Origin: Podospora pseudoanserina
Lineage: Eukaryota > Ascomycota > Sordariomycetes > Sordariales > Podosporaceae
Direction: 5' to 3'
DNA length: 64,000 nucleotides
NCBI RefSeq assembly: GCF_035222485.1
Contig: NC_085920.1
Coordinates: 8,666,001 to 8,730,000, forward strand
A program made the translations under genes and the position numbers. Every line of letters starts with the position of its first letter. The stretch's first letter is position 1. The notes under the pieces were generated by a model. It made no database searches. It saw nothing but the letters and a program-made list of their open reading frames with translations, and was not told where the DNA came from. Below are positions 1 to 10,758 of the stretch, piece after piece.

Positions 1-2068
1 TGGTATTCATCCAGGACCATCTGTTGAGTCTTTCAGATCGGTAGACAACGTGATGTACCCCGACCTCACACAGCAGCTTTCATCCACTTCCCGACCACTG
101 AGTCCAGCCAGGTCCAACAGCACCCGGAGAACTAGAGCGTCTACCGAACGAGAGAAGATCGAGGCCAAGGAGCGGGAGAAGGATTCTAGAGCCAAAGAGA
201 AGGAGATGAAAGAGGTGAGGCGAGCAGAAAAAGAACTGGAGAAGTTGGATAAGGCACGTAAACAAGAGGACGAAAAGGCGCGCGTGTTCAGCAAAGAGCA
301 GGAAAGACTTGCTGCCATGGAAAAGCAAGTGGCCCTGCAGAAGGAACGAGAGCAAGAGCAACAACAAGCACGTGCGGAACAAGCTCGCGCCGCTCATTCT
401 CAGTACCGACCCCAACCCCAGGGTTTACAAACACCGGCACCATCACGAAAGGCACTTCCGAAGGCGCTTCCCAAGTCGACCCGAACCAGCCCGGGAAGGG
501 CCAACCGCCAAGCCGATGATCAAGGTCTCTCTGATGAGGGTGATGTCGACATGGCCGATGCGACCTCGACGGTCACTATGGCGATGCCCCCGTCTTCCAT
601 TCAGCGACCCACGACTGCATCGTCAGTCAGGACGCAGGGCATCAAGCGCCCAGTCAAGCCAACCAAGGAGACGCTCTCTAAGACCACTCGGCAAGCGCCG
701 ACCGTCATGCGCGTTTATCCTCCCAGTTCTCAACAGTCTCAGTTCCATCCTTCAAATAGCGTCCTGGCCTCCAACCTCCAAGAGACATTAGGTCAGCCAC
801 AGCAGCAGCCACCAATGCATGTGAAGAACAAGACCAGTCAGAGTTCATTGAACGAGAAGAAGTCATTGCCCCATCTCAAGACATCAGCCTCTTCGGCGGC
901 CTTGAAACGGAAGGAGCAAGAGGAGCGCGAGGCTCAACGGAAGCGTGATGCCAAAGCCGAGCTTGAACGGAAACGCATTGCTGCCCAGAAGCAAGAGCAA
1001 CAGAGGGAGCGTATTGAGAAAGCCAAGGCCACCAGAGCACCCCCTCCGGCTGTTAGGTCACAGCCGAACGGGCCTCCTGATTACAGCATGGCAGACAAGG
1101 CTCCTGTGCGGCCTCCTTCTCGGTTGGGTTCCACTATGCATCAGGAAAGTCGACTTGTCAATCAGAGTTTGGCAAGCGGGAAAGCGCCTATGAAGCGTCC
1201 ACACCAGCAAGAGAATGAGGGCTTTTCCAAATCCAAGTCACAAAAGACCACCCAGGAGACCAAACCTATCAGAGTGAGCGAGGACTTTGACCAAGACATT
1301 GAGATGGCCGACAGCCAGCAGCGGACAATGAAGCCACCGTCTGTGAGGCCGTCGGCTGGGTTTAAGGTGAGTCGACCGGCAGGCCCCGTGGCGGTTGTAA
1401 TCTGGGAGGATGCTAAACGGATCACTCAGGACCCTTCCAACAAGTCCATGTTCTCGACAGGCTATGCCAACGTGCCTCCGCCCAGTGCGAGTAGAGACCT
1501 TTTCAAGGCCACCGTCACAGCACAGCATCACAGCACCGTCAAGCCGGCTTTGCACAACACAGCCCAATTCGCCAAAGGTGCCATTCCCTTTGCGCCCAAC
1601 CGCCCTACAGGACAGGCGGCAAATCCCCACAAGACCCCTGCTCGGCCTGGCGCTGGTGGTATTCCAAAGTCAGTCAACAGGACTGCGACTCGGTCATCTC
1701 CCCGTTTCCAGAACGGCGAGGCTATTGAACTCCCTGAGATTCAGACGGATGACGATGACGATGATGAAGACGAGCATATCATGGTGGCCGATTGGGCAGA
1801 TTCACCAGCTCTCAAACAGGCATTGCTGGCACAAGAACGCATGGACCCCATGCAAGTCTTTGGACCACCGGCCCCACTCAACATGGAGGAGGTATTTAGC
1901 AAGAGCAAGGACAGATGGCACAGATTCAGGGCGAGAACGAGCTCGGCCAACTGGAGTGGAACGGATAGGTTGACAGAAGACGAAGTCAGAAAGGATAACA
2001 TGGCCAGAGATAAGATGAGACGGGATGGTGGGTGGAGTTACGAGTTGTCCAAAGACATTTCAGGATAA
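1..2068 (+). CDS. sli15: INCENP/Sli15-like inner centromere protein, 3' part
   Basis: The reading frame is open to the left edge, so the N-terminus lies outside the window; about 667 residues are visible. The C-terminal ~100 residues match the IN-box (ARK-binding region) of INCENP/Sli15: an acidic stretch, then ADWADSPAL, DPMQVFG, an EEVF segment, a run of Arg, the SSANWSG motif and a short tail. This box binds and activates Aurora kinase (Ipl1) in the chromosomal passenger complex at centromeres and the spindle midzone. The middle is low complexity, with Lys/Glu/Arg-rich segments (visible residues about 25-110 and 285-335) likely to form the long single helix or coiled coil typical of the family. 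I place an intron at 1367-1429: GTGAGT donor, GCTAAAC branch site, CTCAG acceptor. It is 63 bp with no in-frame stop, so a scan without splicing adds 21 spurious residues. Family assignment rests on the IN-box. Confidence 0.85.
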   Translation, partial: GIHPGPSVESFRSVDNVMYPDLTQQLSSTSRPLSPARSNSTRRTRASTEREKIEAKEREKDSRAKEKEMKEVRRAEKELEKLDKARKQEDEKARVFSKEQERLAAMEKQVALQKEREQEQQQARAEQARAAHSQYRPQPQGLQTPAPSRKALPKALPKSTRTSPGRANRQADDQGLSDEGDVDMADATSTVTMAMPPSSIQRPTTASSVRTQGIKRPVKPTKETLSKTTRQAPTVMRVYPPSSQQSQFHPSNSVLASNLQETLGQPQQQPPMHVKNKTSQSSLNEKKSLPHLKTSASSAALKRKEQEEREAQRKRDAKAELERKRIAAQKQEQQRERIEKAKATRAPPPAVRSQPNGPPDYSMADKAPVRPPSRLGSTMHQESRLVNQSLASGKAPMKRPHQQENEGFSKSKSQKTTQETKPIRVSEDFDQDIEMADSQQRTMKPPSVRPSAGFKVSRPAGPVAVVIWEDAKRITQDPSNKSMFSTGYANVPPPSASRDLFKATVTAQHHSTVKPALHNTAQFAKGAIPFAPNRPTGQAANPHKTPARPGAGGIPKSVNRTATRSSPRFQNGEAIELPEIQTDDDDDDEDEHIMVADWADSPALKQALLAQERMDPMQVFGPPAPLNMEEVFSKSKDRWHRFRARTSSANWSGTDRLTEDEVRKDNMARDKMRRDGGWSYELSKDISG

Positions 2069-4212
2069 ACTATTCTGAGGGGAGATGCATTGTTGGGAGT
2101 TTCATTGTTTTAATCTTTCGGCAACAAGTGTATCATATATGTTGTGGGGAATTAGAGATATCAAGGCAAGGGTCTCATGACGACAAAGGGGTTTCCATGT
2201 ACATCACGGGAATGAATGGTCAGCATGACGGAGGGCGTGGAAGGAAAGATATCAAGTTTGAATAGGAGTATGCTATGTATGGCCGGCCCTGTTGAACTTT
2301 AATCTGGCGCCATTTGCAATCTTGTTTTGTGTTTTGCTTATGTCCGATATGTTTCGTCAGCGGATTTTGTCTTCACAACCCTAACCCGGACGATGCCTTG
2401 ATGTTCTTCACACGTCCTTCGCATCTTAAAGTAAAAGACCTGTTCCATGTTTGAGGTGTCCGTAGGATGCCCAGAGTTGGCTTGCTGAGTACGCATCACA
2501 CTGCTGTTATGCAAGCTGACGTTATGAGGGTTCTCGGGTTCTGGCAGATGACAAGTTCATCTCCCCCACGGTAGTATAGCATAGCCTCAGCCCATCCGGG
2601 ACTGGTCATCCTATCATTTAAATGTCCCGTGACCTGATGCTTCAGCACAATAGTCACTGGAACCATTTCTGGCCCTCAAGATCTCCAATCTGAATATGAT
2701 GCAGGGAGGAAGAACACCTCGTGCGGAGATGTCATGCAATGATGATCAAGTGGAAATGAATGGGCGGGACTGAGGGCAACAGAATGATGGTGATAGTAGG
2801 ATCTTAGGTGGGTAGTCCTAGGTTCAAGAAGAGGCGCCGATTATTACCCCGCAAACCACAAGTATGGGGTGAAAGGATTCGGATGAACACCTACTTGTGA
2901 GATACAGCGGCAACAAGTGGTGATGACAGTTAGGACGCCTCACCGCTTTTCGCTCTCTTTCCTCTCAAGCAGCATCTCTTGCAGCTTTTGTACTTTAGTA
3001 CTATAGACACAGCTACCCTGCCCCGCCGGCCCAGGTTCACCAGCTTGAAAAAGGAAAAGCCAGTGGACCAGGCAGGGCGGGAACAGGGGACCAGAAGTAC
3101 GTCATATTCACTGTGACGCTGGTGTAAATAGAGCACGCGCTAATGGTGCCCCCCTCCACGCCTTGCTCCCAGTTGCCCTTGACAGCTGAAGTAGACCCCA
3201 CCTAATTGTTTCGATCAAGTGAGCTGCGGCAGGCGCCCTCTATTTTGACTGTTGACCTGGCTGGAGATTGAGCACACTCCGAACAATACTGGGGTCGAGG
3301 TGCAAGAAGAGGTTAATACATACTCGGTGTCTTTTGTCATTATTTTGAAAAGCAGTCACTCTTTTCTCCGCATTCCAGAACCGGCGGTTTCCAGCTTGGC
3401 AGTTCCTGTCTCGCCTTCCTGGTGGTGAGTGAGGTAAGCCGAGCGACACGAGGATTAGGACTTACAGCCAGCGCGCGGCGTGTTTGTGTTCCCAAACGCA
3501 TGCGCCTGTTCGAACTGCGGCTAACCACAAACCAACATTCGCAGTTTTCCAACACGCACCGAATATTCTCTGCGGAAACGGCTCGACTTGTCAGCACGAC
3601 ATCCTGCAAGCTCCTTCCACCTCTCATCACTTGCCTCCAACTGCTGGCTCCGCCGAGACCGAGTTCCTGCTCCCACCCAGCCAGTCCACTTTCGACTTTC
3701 ATTTTTTTGTCCAATATTTGCCCCACCAAATAGTTCACGGTTTTGCGACTCGATCCCTACCCTCAACGTACTGTCACGGTTCCGCGACCTCCAAACAAAC
3801 CCCTCGATTTGCCTCTGTGCTAAACACCGCGTGCGAGAGCTGTGCTTGAACGCGGCACCATTCCCACGTCGACACGATCTGGTTTCCCGCCCCCGCCCAA
3901 GACAACTGCGTCGGGCCCCAATTGCTAGTTGACTATTCAAACATCCGGCACCGTTTGCCTTCACCGGGAATCAAACGGGCTCGGCCAGACAAGGGGGCCA
4001 CCAAGTTTGTCCCCTTGCATAGCTAAGGCAACAGACGGTTCGCCATTTTGCTCTTTCACTGTTTGCTTGGGGATTTCCGACTTGGAACTTAGAGTGGAGG
4101 AAATTCTTCACCAACTTCGAATCTAAGCGCTGGCAAAAGTTGTTCCTACAGTTGGTATCTTTGGCAGGAAGGGGGACAGGTAGGGCGTGCCCTAGCCCAA
4201 TATCAGATCACA
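2069..4212. other. Intergenic region, INCENP to J-protein gene
   Basis: About 2.1 kb with no gene I can support. It should hold the 3' UTR of the INCENP gene and the promoter and 5' leader of the J-domain gene. The short open frames between 3240 and 4130 lack family features and typical codon use. A pyrimidine-rich stretch lies around 3600-3930, as is common in fungal 5' leaders. Confidence 0.5.
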
Positions 4213-7200
4213 ATGGTCAAGCCAGATTTCGAACGGGATTACTATGCCGATCTCGAACTCCCATCCATGTCCGAGATCGAAGTGGTCAAAAAGCAATTCA
4301 AGAAGCTCGGTAGGAACCACCAAAGTGGCTACTATTCAACATGATTTCGTGCTAACAACTCTTACGCAGCTCTTAAGTATCATCCAGATCGCAACATTGG
4401 CAACGAAGAACTATCGAAGGAAAAGTTTGTGCTCATCCAAACAGCCCATGAGATCTTGACCGACCCCTCGCAAAAAGCAAAGTATGATGCCCACCGCGCG
4501 CGCTTGGGGCGATGGAGCGCCGCCTATGGCGGTGCGTCAGGCGTCAGAGGCAACCCATACATGAATACCTCTCAAGATATAAACTCGAAGTTTGGCGCAC
4601 CTCCGCAGAGACGACCTCCGATGCCCACCCGGCCGACTACCACAGCCAGCACCGGGGGAGCTTCAAGATACTCACAATGGCAGGCAAAGCCAAAGACGAA
4701 GACGGAGTCAATGAGGGAACAATCGAAATCGGAGGCTTGGGAAAGGTCCAGGGCATCAAATCCGCAAACTGCCTACGGGGCAACGCGCCCGGTCCCACCG
4801 AGACCGAGAGATGCTCCTCCGACCCCGAGGAGCGCGGCTCAGGAAAGACGGCAACAGGCTGCCTTTGGTGGAAACTCAACAAGGAAGACAGGATTTACAC
4901 CATCATCACCAACAGGCGACGAACCGCCGGTTAAAAATCATCACTACAACACGTACACAGCCTCAGGGAGCACCTCAGCAGCCGGCGCTGCCCCTACTGG
5001 CAAACCTCGGCCGACGTCTGAGTACGTTGACCCACTGACCCAACAATTCGGCGACACCTTCTTGGATAATCGGCAGAGCACGCCTTATGCTACCAATGTG
5101 GGGGAAAAGTTTAACCCATTCGAGCCTCTGAACGTCAACCGGGCCAAGAGCATGAAGGACAACGCGCGCAAGAATCCCGCTGAGGCGCCGCCTGCACCTC
5201 CTAATCGCCAACGAAGTGCCAGCGTGGGTTCTGACGGTTTCCGACGATCGAGTAATGAGAAGCCGCCATATCATGAGACGGCCACCAACCCCCGCTTTCC
5301 AGTTCAATCAAAGGCCAGCGCCCGGTACAGCCCCCGAACTGCGCAGCCGCCTGACTCCGCACCACCGACTACGGCTGGGTTTGGCGGAGCCGCCACCAGC
5401 TCTACCTCATCAGTCAATAGTAGCGCAAACGGTGAGACCCGAACCTGTTAGAAATGAACTTGTGCGTTGCTAACATCATAAAGCTACAGTAAACGGAGGA
5501 GCTTCTGCTCAGGCCAAGCCTGGCCCCAAGGTGTATGCCGCACCCCTTTCTTCTCGTTACCTCTATCCGGGTTATTTCAGCAGAGTTTCTCAGATTCCGC
5601 CTCCGTGTGGGTGGACTGGTGAGAAGTCTTGCCCTCGTAATGCTGGATCTGGCGCTACCAAGCCTGGCGTCGACCACCCTCCAGAGAGCTCTCACGGCTA
5701 CGATGCTTACAGTAAAATCAAGTACCCCTTCGCTTCCAGCGCGCAGCACAGCATGTATGAAACTCCAAGTGGAGTCCAGCGGGCTGGTTCTCGCTCGAGT
5801 CTTTTCGAAGACGACTTGACCGACCAACTGAATGTGTTGCTGGCCAAGAAGGGGACAAACTCTTCACGGAAACGCCCCAGACCAACTCAGGATGGGCAAC
5901 AACCACAAAGGCCTAGGTGTGATGCTAACGCCAGTCAAACTGTCAGTTTCGCGGTGCCCGACGACGATGACGACCCGACCTCTCCCATCCAAACAGCCCG
6001 GTTCGCGAGACACAGCGCCGATAATATCAATACGAAGTTTGTCGCCGAAGACAAGGGTAGGTTCGAGTTCAGCGCTGGGAGTGATTTTGAGGCTTCGCCC
6101 AGCTCTCCGCTAGATAATGCCTTTACGAGAGCAAGACGCCGTGGCCGACAATCCCCACTGCGACAAGATTCTGGGACCTCATACGAAGCATTCGCCAATG
6201 CATCCCCGAAACCAGCAGCAGCCATGCCTCAGCAAGAGGCTGCTCCGAAGCCGAGTGCCTTCGATGCCAAGAAGTGGGAGGAATTGAGCAAGGTCAACAT
6301 CTTTAATCCAACAGCGGCTCAGAGGTCATCAGTGTCACCTACTCGACCAGTCAAACCGCTCAAGAAGACTCGGGGCGGAGGAGTTCGCCTAACAGCAGGA
6401 TCGGCTGGAATGGCAGAGGAGGACGATAGTAGTGGTGAGGACCGAGCACAGGCAGGCACCGGAAGAGCCAACGCCAGTGGTCCCAAAAGCCCCAACGCCA
6501 TGGATATTGACCCTCCCGTTTCTGAAACGACAGCTCAACAACCGCCTGCGGCCAACGAAGCCCGACCCATCCCTGTTGAACCGACAAAGCCGGAGTGGCG
6601 AGCTGGCCATGTTGGCACCACTGCGACCGCTGCTCCGCCTCTGCCTCCAAAGGTCAACGGTACACAGAAGATGCCCAAAGTGAACCCAACTCACGCAGGG
6701 TCCGAAGACACGGACGACTTTATGAGACCGAATGTGTTTGCAGACTTTGAGAATATTGCGCCTTTCAGCCAGAAAGCAACAGGACTGAACTCATTTGCCG
6801 ATTTGGGCCAAAGCCTGCCATTCCAATCCAGACCCTCGGCCACAATTCCCATACCTCAGATGAAGCCTACGCCGCTTTCCTGTCCACCTGTTCCCCAAGC
6901 ACCCAAAGTTCCGACAACACTTGCTTTTGGCGGTGTCAAGTTAGGGAGCCCAGCTTGGAATACATATACCAAGGAGTTTGAGGCCTACATGATTGCTTGG
7001 TCTCAATGGAACGGCACGATGTTGACACACTTTTCTACACGCCAGGCTCAACAAAACTCGGCGGGCTTCTCATGGGTCAGTGCTATGGGTGACAATGGTT
7101 ATCAGGAATATGTCAACTCGCTGGAGCAGGACAAGCCACTCAGACAAAAGTGGCTAGCCGCATGCGAGAACCATGAGCTGCAGTTCAAAGAGTTTCAGAA

Positions 7201-7228
7201 GATGCGGCAGGGGTTGATGAGGAATTAG
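4213..7228 (+). CDS. J-domain (DnaJ/Hsp40) protein with long disordered tail
   Basis: Three exons: 4213-4309, 4370-5431 and 5490-7228, giving about 965 residues. Both introns (60 and 58 bp) have GT donors, GCTAAC branch sites and AG acceptors, and both junctions preserve frame. Residues about 8-70 form a J domain: DYYADLEL start, then YHPDRN with the HPD tripeptide that stimulates Hsp70 ATPase, then an AHEILTDPSQKAKYD helix. There is no Gly/Phe region, zinc-finger domain or transmembrane segment, so it is a class C J-protein. The rest is Pro/Ser/Arg-rich, except for a C-terminal block (last ~100 residues, rich in Trp and aromatics) that looks folded and probably conserved among filamentous fungi. 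The stretch coded by about 5531-5712 is odd in composition and could hide a further small intron (for example 5533-5580, 48 bp, in frame). Client and location are unknown. Confidence 0.8.
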
Positions 7229-8200
7229 GAGGCTTGGAGGCATCGGGTATCCTGAAGGTAATGGCGCCCTGCGACTGCGTTTTCTTCACCTTCACCCGGC
7301 TCCAAAAATTGCTTCGATGCCGCCTGAACTGCGGTAACGCAACAGCAGGAAGACAAGTGGGCATCTTCAGCTGCGAAGCCCAGCCATCATTATCCAAGGT
7401 TCGGTTTCAAGCCGTTATGTGACCTACCGTTACGCTCAGCTGTATCTTCGGCTAAAGGGATGTCAGCTTGTGGGAAATGACGAGCATGACCGCATAGTTT
7501 TGTTCTCCCGGGAGGACACTGAGTAGCAAAAGTGCGGAAATGTTACGCAGGCCTTTTGGTTGGAGCTTGGTCTGTCGATAGGAGAGCACGACATCCTCAA
7601 GTCGAGATACTTCCATCTATTATTATCAAGTAGGGGTTGGGTACGAGACACCATCTCAAAAAAGATCGGGTTGGATGAAGGTTGATGTTCTATGGGCTTG
7701 GCTCGCTGCCGCTTTTCGGTGATAGTTCAGGCTATCCCTAATGTCACGGAGATCAGTGCGATGGCTCTTTTTGCGTTTCTAGGTTCTGGCAACAAGGTTT
7801 AAGGTTTGTTTGCCGTTGCTATCTTGCTAGATTTGTTCTCTGCGAACTTGGCGAAGCAAAATCAGGGAAGGGGGGATAGAAGCGGTTACCTAGAGGGATG
7901 CACATGAAACTAGATGAAATGGGGAGACGAGCTTTGGTTGGGTTATTTTGGTGTATAGTACTGTTAGATGGAGTTTCTGATTGCTGGATATTGTGGCTTG
8001 GTGCGTGTCGATGCAGGTTACCATCTCTTTCTGCGTAATGGCTCAAGAAAAAGGCGAGAAGATCAAGTTCCCTCCTTGTTATGGACAGTCGAGGCTGATG
8101 TGTCTCATGGTGGCAAAGTTCGGCCCTAACATAGTGTGATGTTATTTCTACCTATCAGTCGCCCCTCCAAAAACACCCACCTTGTTACCCTTGACGACAG
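7229..8200. other. Convergent intergenic region
   Basis: About 970 bp between two genes that converge (J-protein + and aminotransferase -). It should contain the two 3' UTRs. I see no coding potential or notable repeat. Confidence 0.5.
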
Positions 8201-9701
8201 CTATCGAGTCTCGCCTGACAAACCCCTCAACACACGCCCCAATCTCCTTAACCCCTCTGTGATCTTGTGCTCCTCCTCCCAAGAGAAACTCAACCTGATA
8301 TTCCGCGTAAACTTCGCCCCTTCCTCATCTCCCCTCACCTCAAACATCTCCCCCTCTGCCACGATCAACTCCTCCTCTTGCCTGGCCTTTTGCGCCACCA
8401 CCCTTGCGTCAAGCCCCCCCGGCAAAGTCAACCAAACAAAATACCCCCCAAACCTATCCCCATCCTGCGCAGCCACCGTCACCCCCAACGCTCCCAACTC
8501 CTGCTTGATCGTTTCCATGATGAGCTCATGTCGTCTCCGCAGACTGGGCCTGACCGTTTCCTGCAGATGCCTCTCCAACTCCCCAGCCTTCATCACTTCA
8601 GCCAACAACGCAGCAGCAAACTGGCTGGCCGCGCCTCCCGACCTGGTCGCCCCCGTCTGGGACAGCCCCATGACGAAGTCTGGCGTGCCGTGAACCCACC
8701 CCGTCCTGAGACCGGGTCCCAGCAGTTTGGAGAAAGAGCCGTTGGAAATAACGTTGCCGAACCATTTCCCAGAGCTTGTTGCGAGCTCTGAGGGACCCAA
8801 TGACAAGTCAATGTCTGAGAGGCGCGGGAGCAACGGGCCGAGGTCAGACGAGGGGGAGGCTGGCAGGATAGGCCATTGTAAAAAGTCGTAGACATCATCA
8901 CTCACGACCAGCACATCGTGCCTTCTGGCGACTTTGACCAGTCGGTTTCTCTTCTCCAGCGTCATGGTCGTCCCAGAAGGGTTGGAGCACGTCGAAACAA
9001 GGTAGACAACATGGTGGTAGTGCTTTCTGTAGGGGCCGGCGTTTTTCCTTTCTGCTCCTTTGTGAGTTGGCTGGTGGTGCTGGGCCTCGTGCTTTTGAAG
9101 CAAAGTGTCCAGCAAGTCGATATCAATGCCCCCTTGCTGGTCCTCTGGCACGGCTTTTATGCGTCCTGGACCAAACCCGGCATCCTCAAAGATGGGACAA
9201 GCGAGGTAGTAGCATGGCGCCGACGCCCATACTTTGTGACGTTGACTGTCAGCATAACGTCTCTAAAAACTGGCCATGGGTGAGACACCTACCAGTCTGG
9301 GTGTAAGACGGGTCAGTAAAACTAGCCAGCACACATGCCAACCCCTGACTCGCGCCGCCGGTGATGCATATCTCCTCGCTCTTGGTGCTGGTTGAATATT
9401 GCTTCTCCAGCCAGACAGCCAATTCTTCTCTGAGAGGCTGGTACCCCGGGTCTGGGCCGTATTGCAAGGCAGGAACGAACAGGGAGGGGTCAGAGAGGAG
9501 CGCCGTCGAGGCGGCCTGTAAAATGGAGGAAGATAACAAGGACGGGGAGGGCCAGCCTCTGAGAAAGTTGATGAGCTCCTTCTTGGAACTGGAAGCACCC
9601 CTTTCAGGGTCGAGTGTCTGATTAGTGACGTCTTGTAATGGTGACGTGGGTGAGGTGTTTATGGAGTTTGAAATCGTCTTATCAGATGTTGTTGGCGCCA
9701 T
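8201..9701 (-). CDS. PLP-dependent class I/II aminotransferase
   Basis: Two exons on the minus strand, 9701-9293 and 9231-8201, separated by a 61 bp intron (GTAGGT donor, AAAG acceptor); about 479 residues. Splicing joins ...SYTQT to VWASAPCYYLACPIFEDAGF, a typical aminotransferase segment. Fold type I landmarks are visible: the ITGGASQGLA cofactor loop (about residue 120), STCSNPSG, the VVSDDVYDFL aspartate that contacts the pyridine nitrogen, and NGSFSKLLGPGLRTGW carrying the Schiff-base lysine and the substrate-carboxylate Arg. This pattern resembles the aromatic / 2-aminoadipate aminotransferase subgroup (ARO8-like and PLP-domain MocR-type enzymes), but the substrate cannot be read from the sequence. 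The start was chosen at MAPTTSDKT because it precedes the conserved region; the upstream in-frame sequence looks non-coding. Confidence 0.85.
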
Positions 9702-10758
9702 CTTGACCAAATCATGTAACCAATGGCAAGAAAACTGCGCGGTTCCAACTAAAGTGATGACTGAAGGCAAGAATGTAAAGGCTAAGTCCGGGGTTTGATG
9801 TCGTGAGTGGAGAAAGGCCTCTTGACAACAAAACACGACCAGAGGCGGAAGGAGGTGCGGGGCGAATGACACAATTGTCTCTCCGGAAAAGGCGACCAAA
9901 TATTGACATGCGCATAGTGACAAGTCATTGGTACCATACGAGGCGAGACTCGAAAAGAAACATACCCAAATAATACATACAATAATGAGCTCATTTACTG
10001 CACTGAACTAATAAGTTACAATGTTACTCCAGTTGCCTACCGCCCCATGCTTCAGCTGAAAAACTCGTGATGGAATTATGCCGTCCATACACTACAGATA
10101 AAAATGACAAGTCCTCATCCTTCTCTTGTACACCCTTTGTTTTTTGATGGAAGACACCCGTGCTATAATGTGTCAAGAACATCCAGTTGTGCCCTGCCAT
10201 CCTACCGGATTACCATTCCCTCCACTTTGGAATCCTTCCTAATGCAAATGTTCCAAAGGATGAAAGCCTGAACAAGCATCTGTTGCATTCACATCCCACT
10301 TTCCACGGTCCCACCCTTTTTGCCCTGTCTAACGGTTTGAGCTGCCATGTAAATCCAGAGAACCTGGCAGACAAACTCATTGCAGGGAGTTGACAGTCCC
10401 CACTCTTCCGCTCAACAAATGCATCCTCTAGTGGCCATGTTGGTGCGACAAAACAGGAGAAATCCGTGGTGCTTCGAAAGAAATCAACCAAGAAGTGGCC
10501 AGACTCCAGAAAATGCGACTGACTATGTCGCTGCAAAGAATGGGGCTGGCTCAGAAACTCGTACAGGACCGCCGCATCTCAGGCCACAGGTTCAACATAA
10601 CAAAGGCCAGTATATCGCTTAGCCGTCATACTTAGTGCCGTAGTATCGTGCTTCGACTTCTACTTGTCGATAGAACGGAGTTGACGGCACCAAGGAAGAA
10701 AGAATTATACCACTGTGCTGGCCCGTTTTGCCACCATGTCAGCATCCACCCACTTCCT
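9702..10758. other. Intergenic region between two minus-strand genes
   Basis: About 1.06 kb holding the promoter of the aminotransferase gene and the 3' UTR of the RGG-protein gene. No supported gene or RNA was seen. Confidence 0.5.

Noticed and set aside
2377-2387. AACCCTAACCC telobox-like sequence
   Set aside because: It lies in the presumed 3' region of the INCENP gene, 1.8 kb from the next start codon, so no sensible promoter role can be argued.
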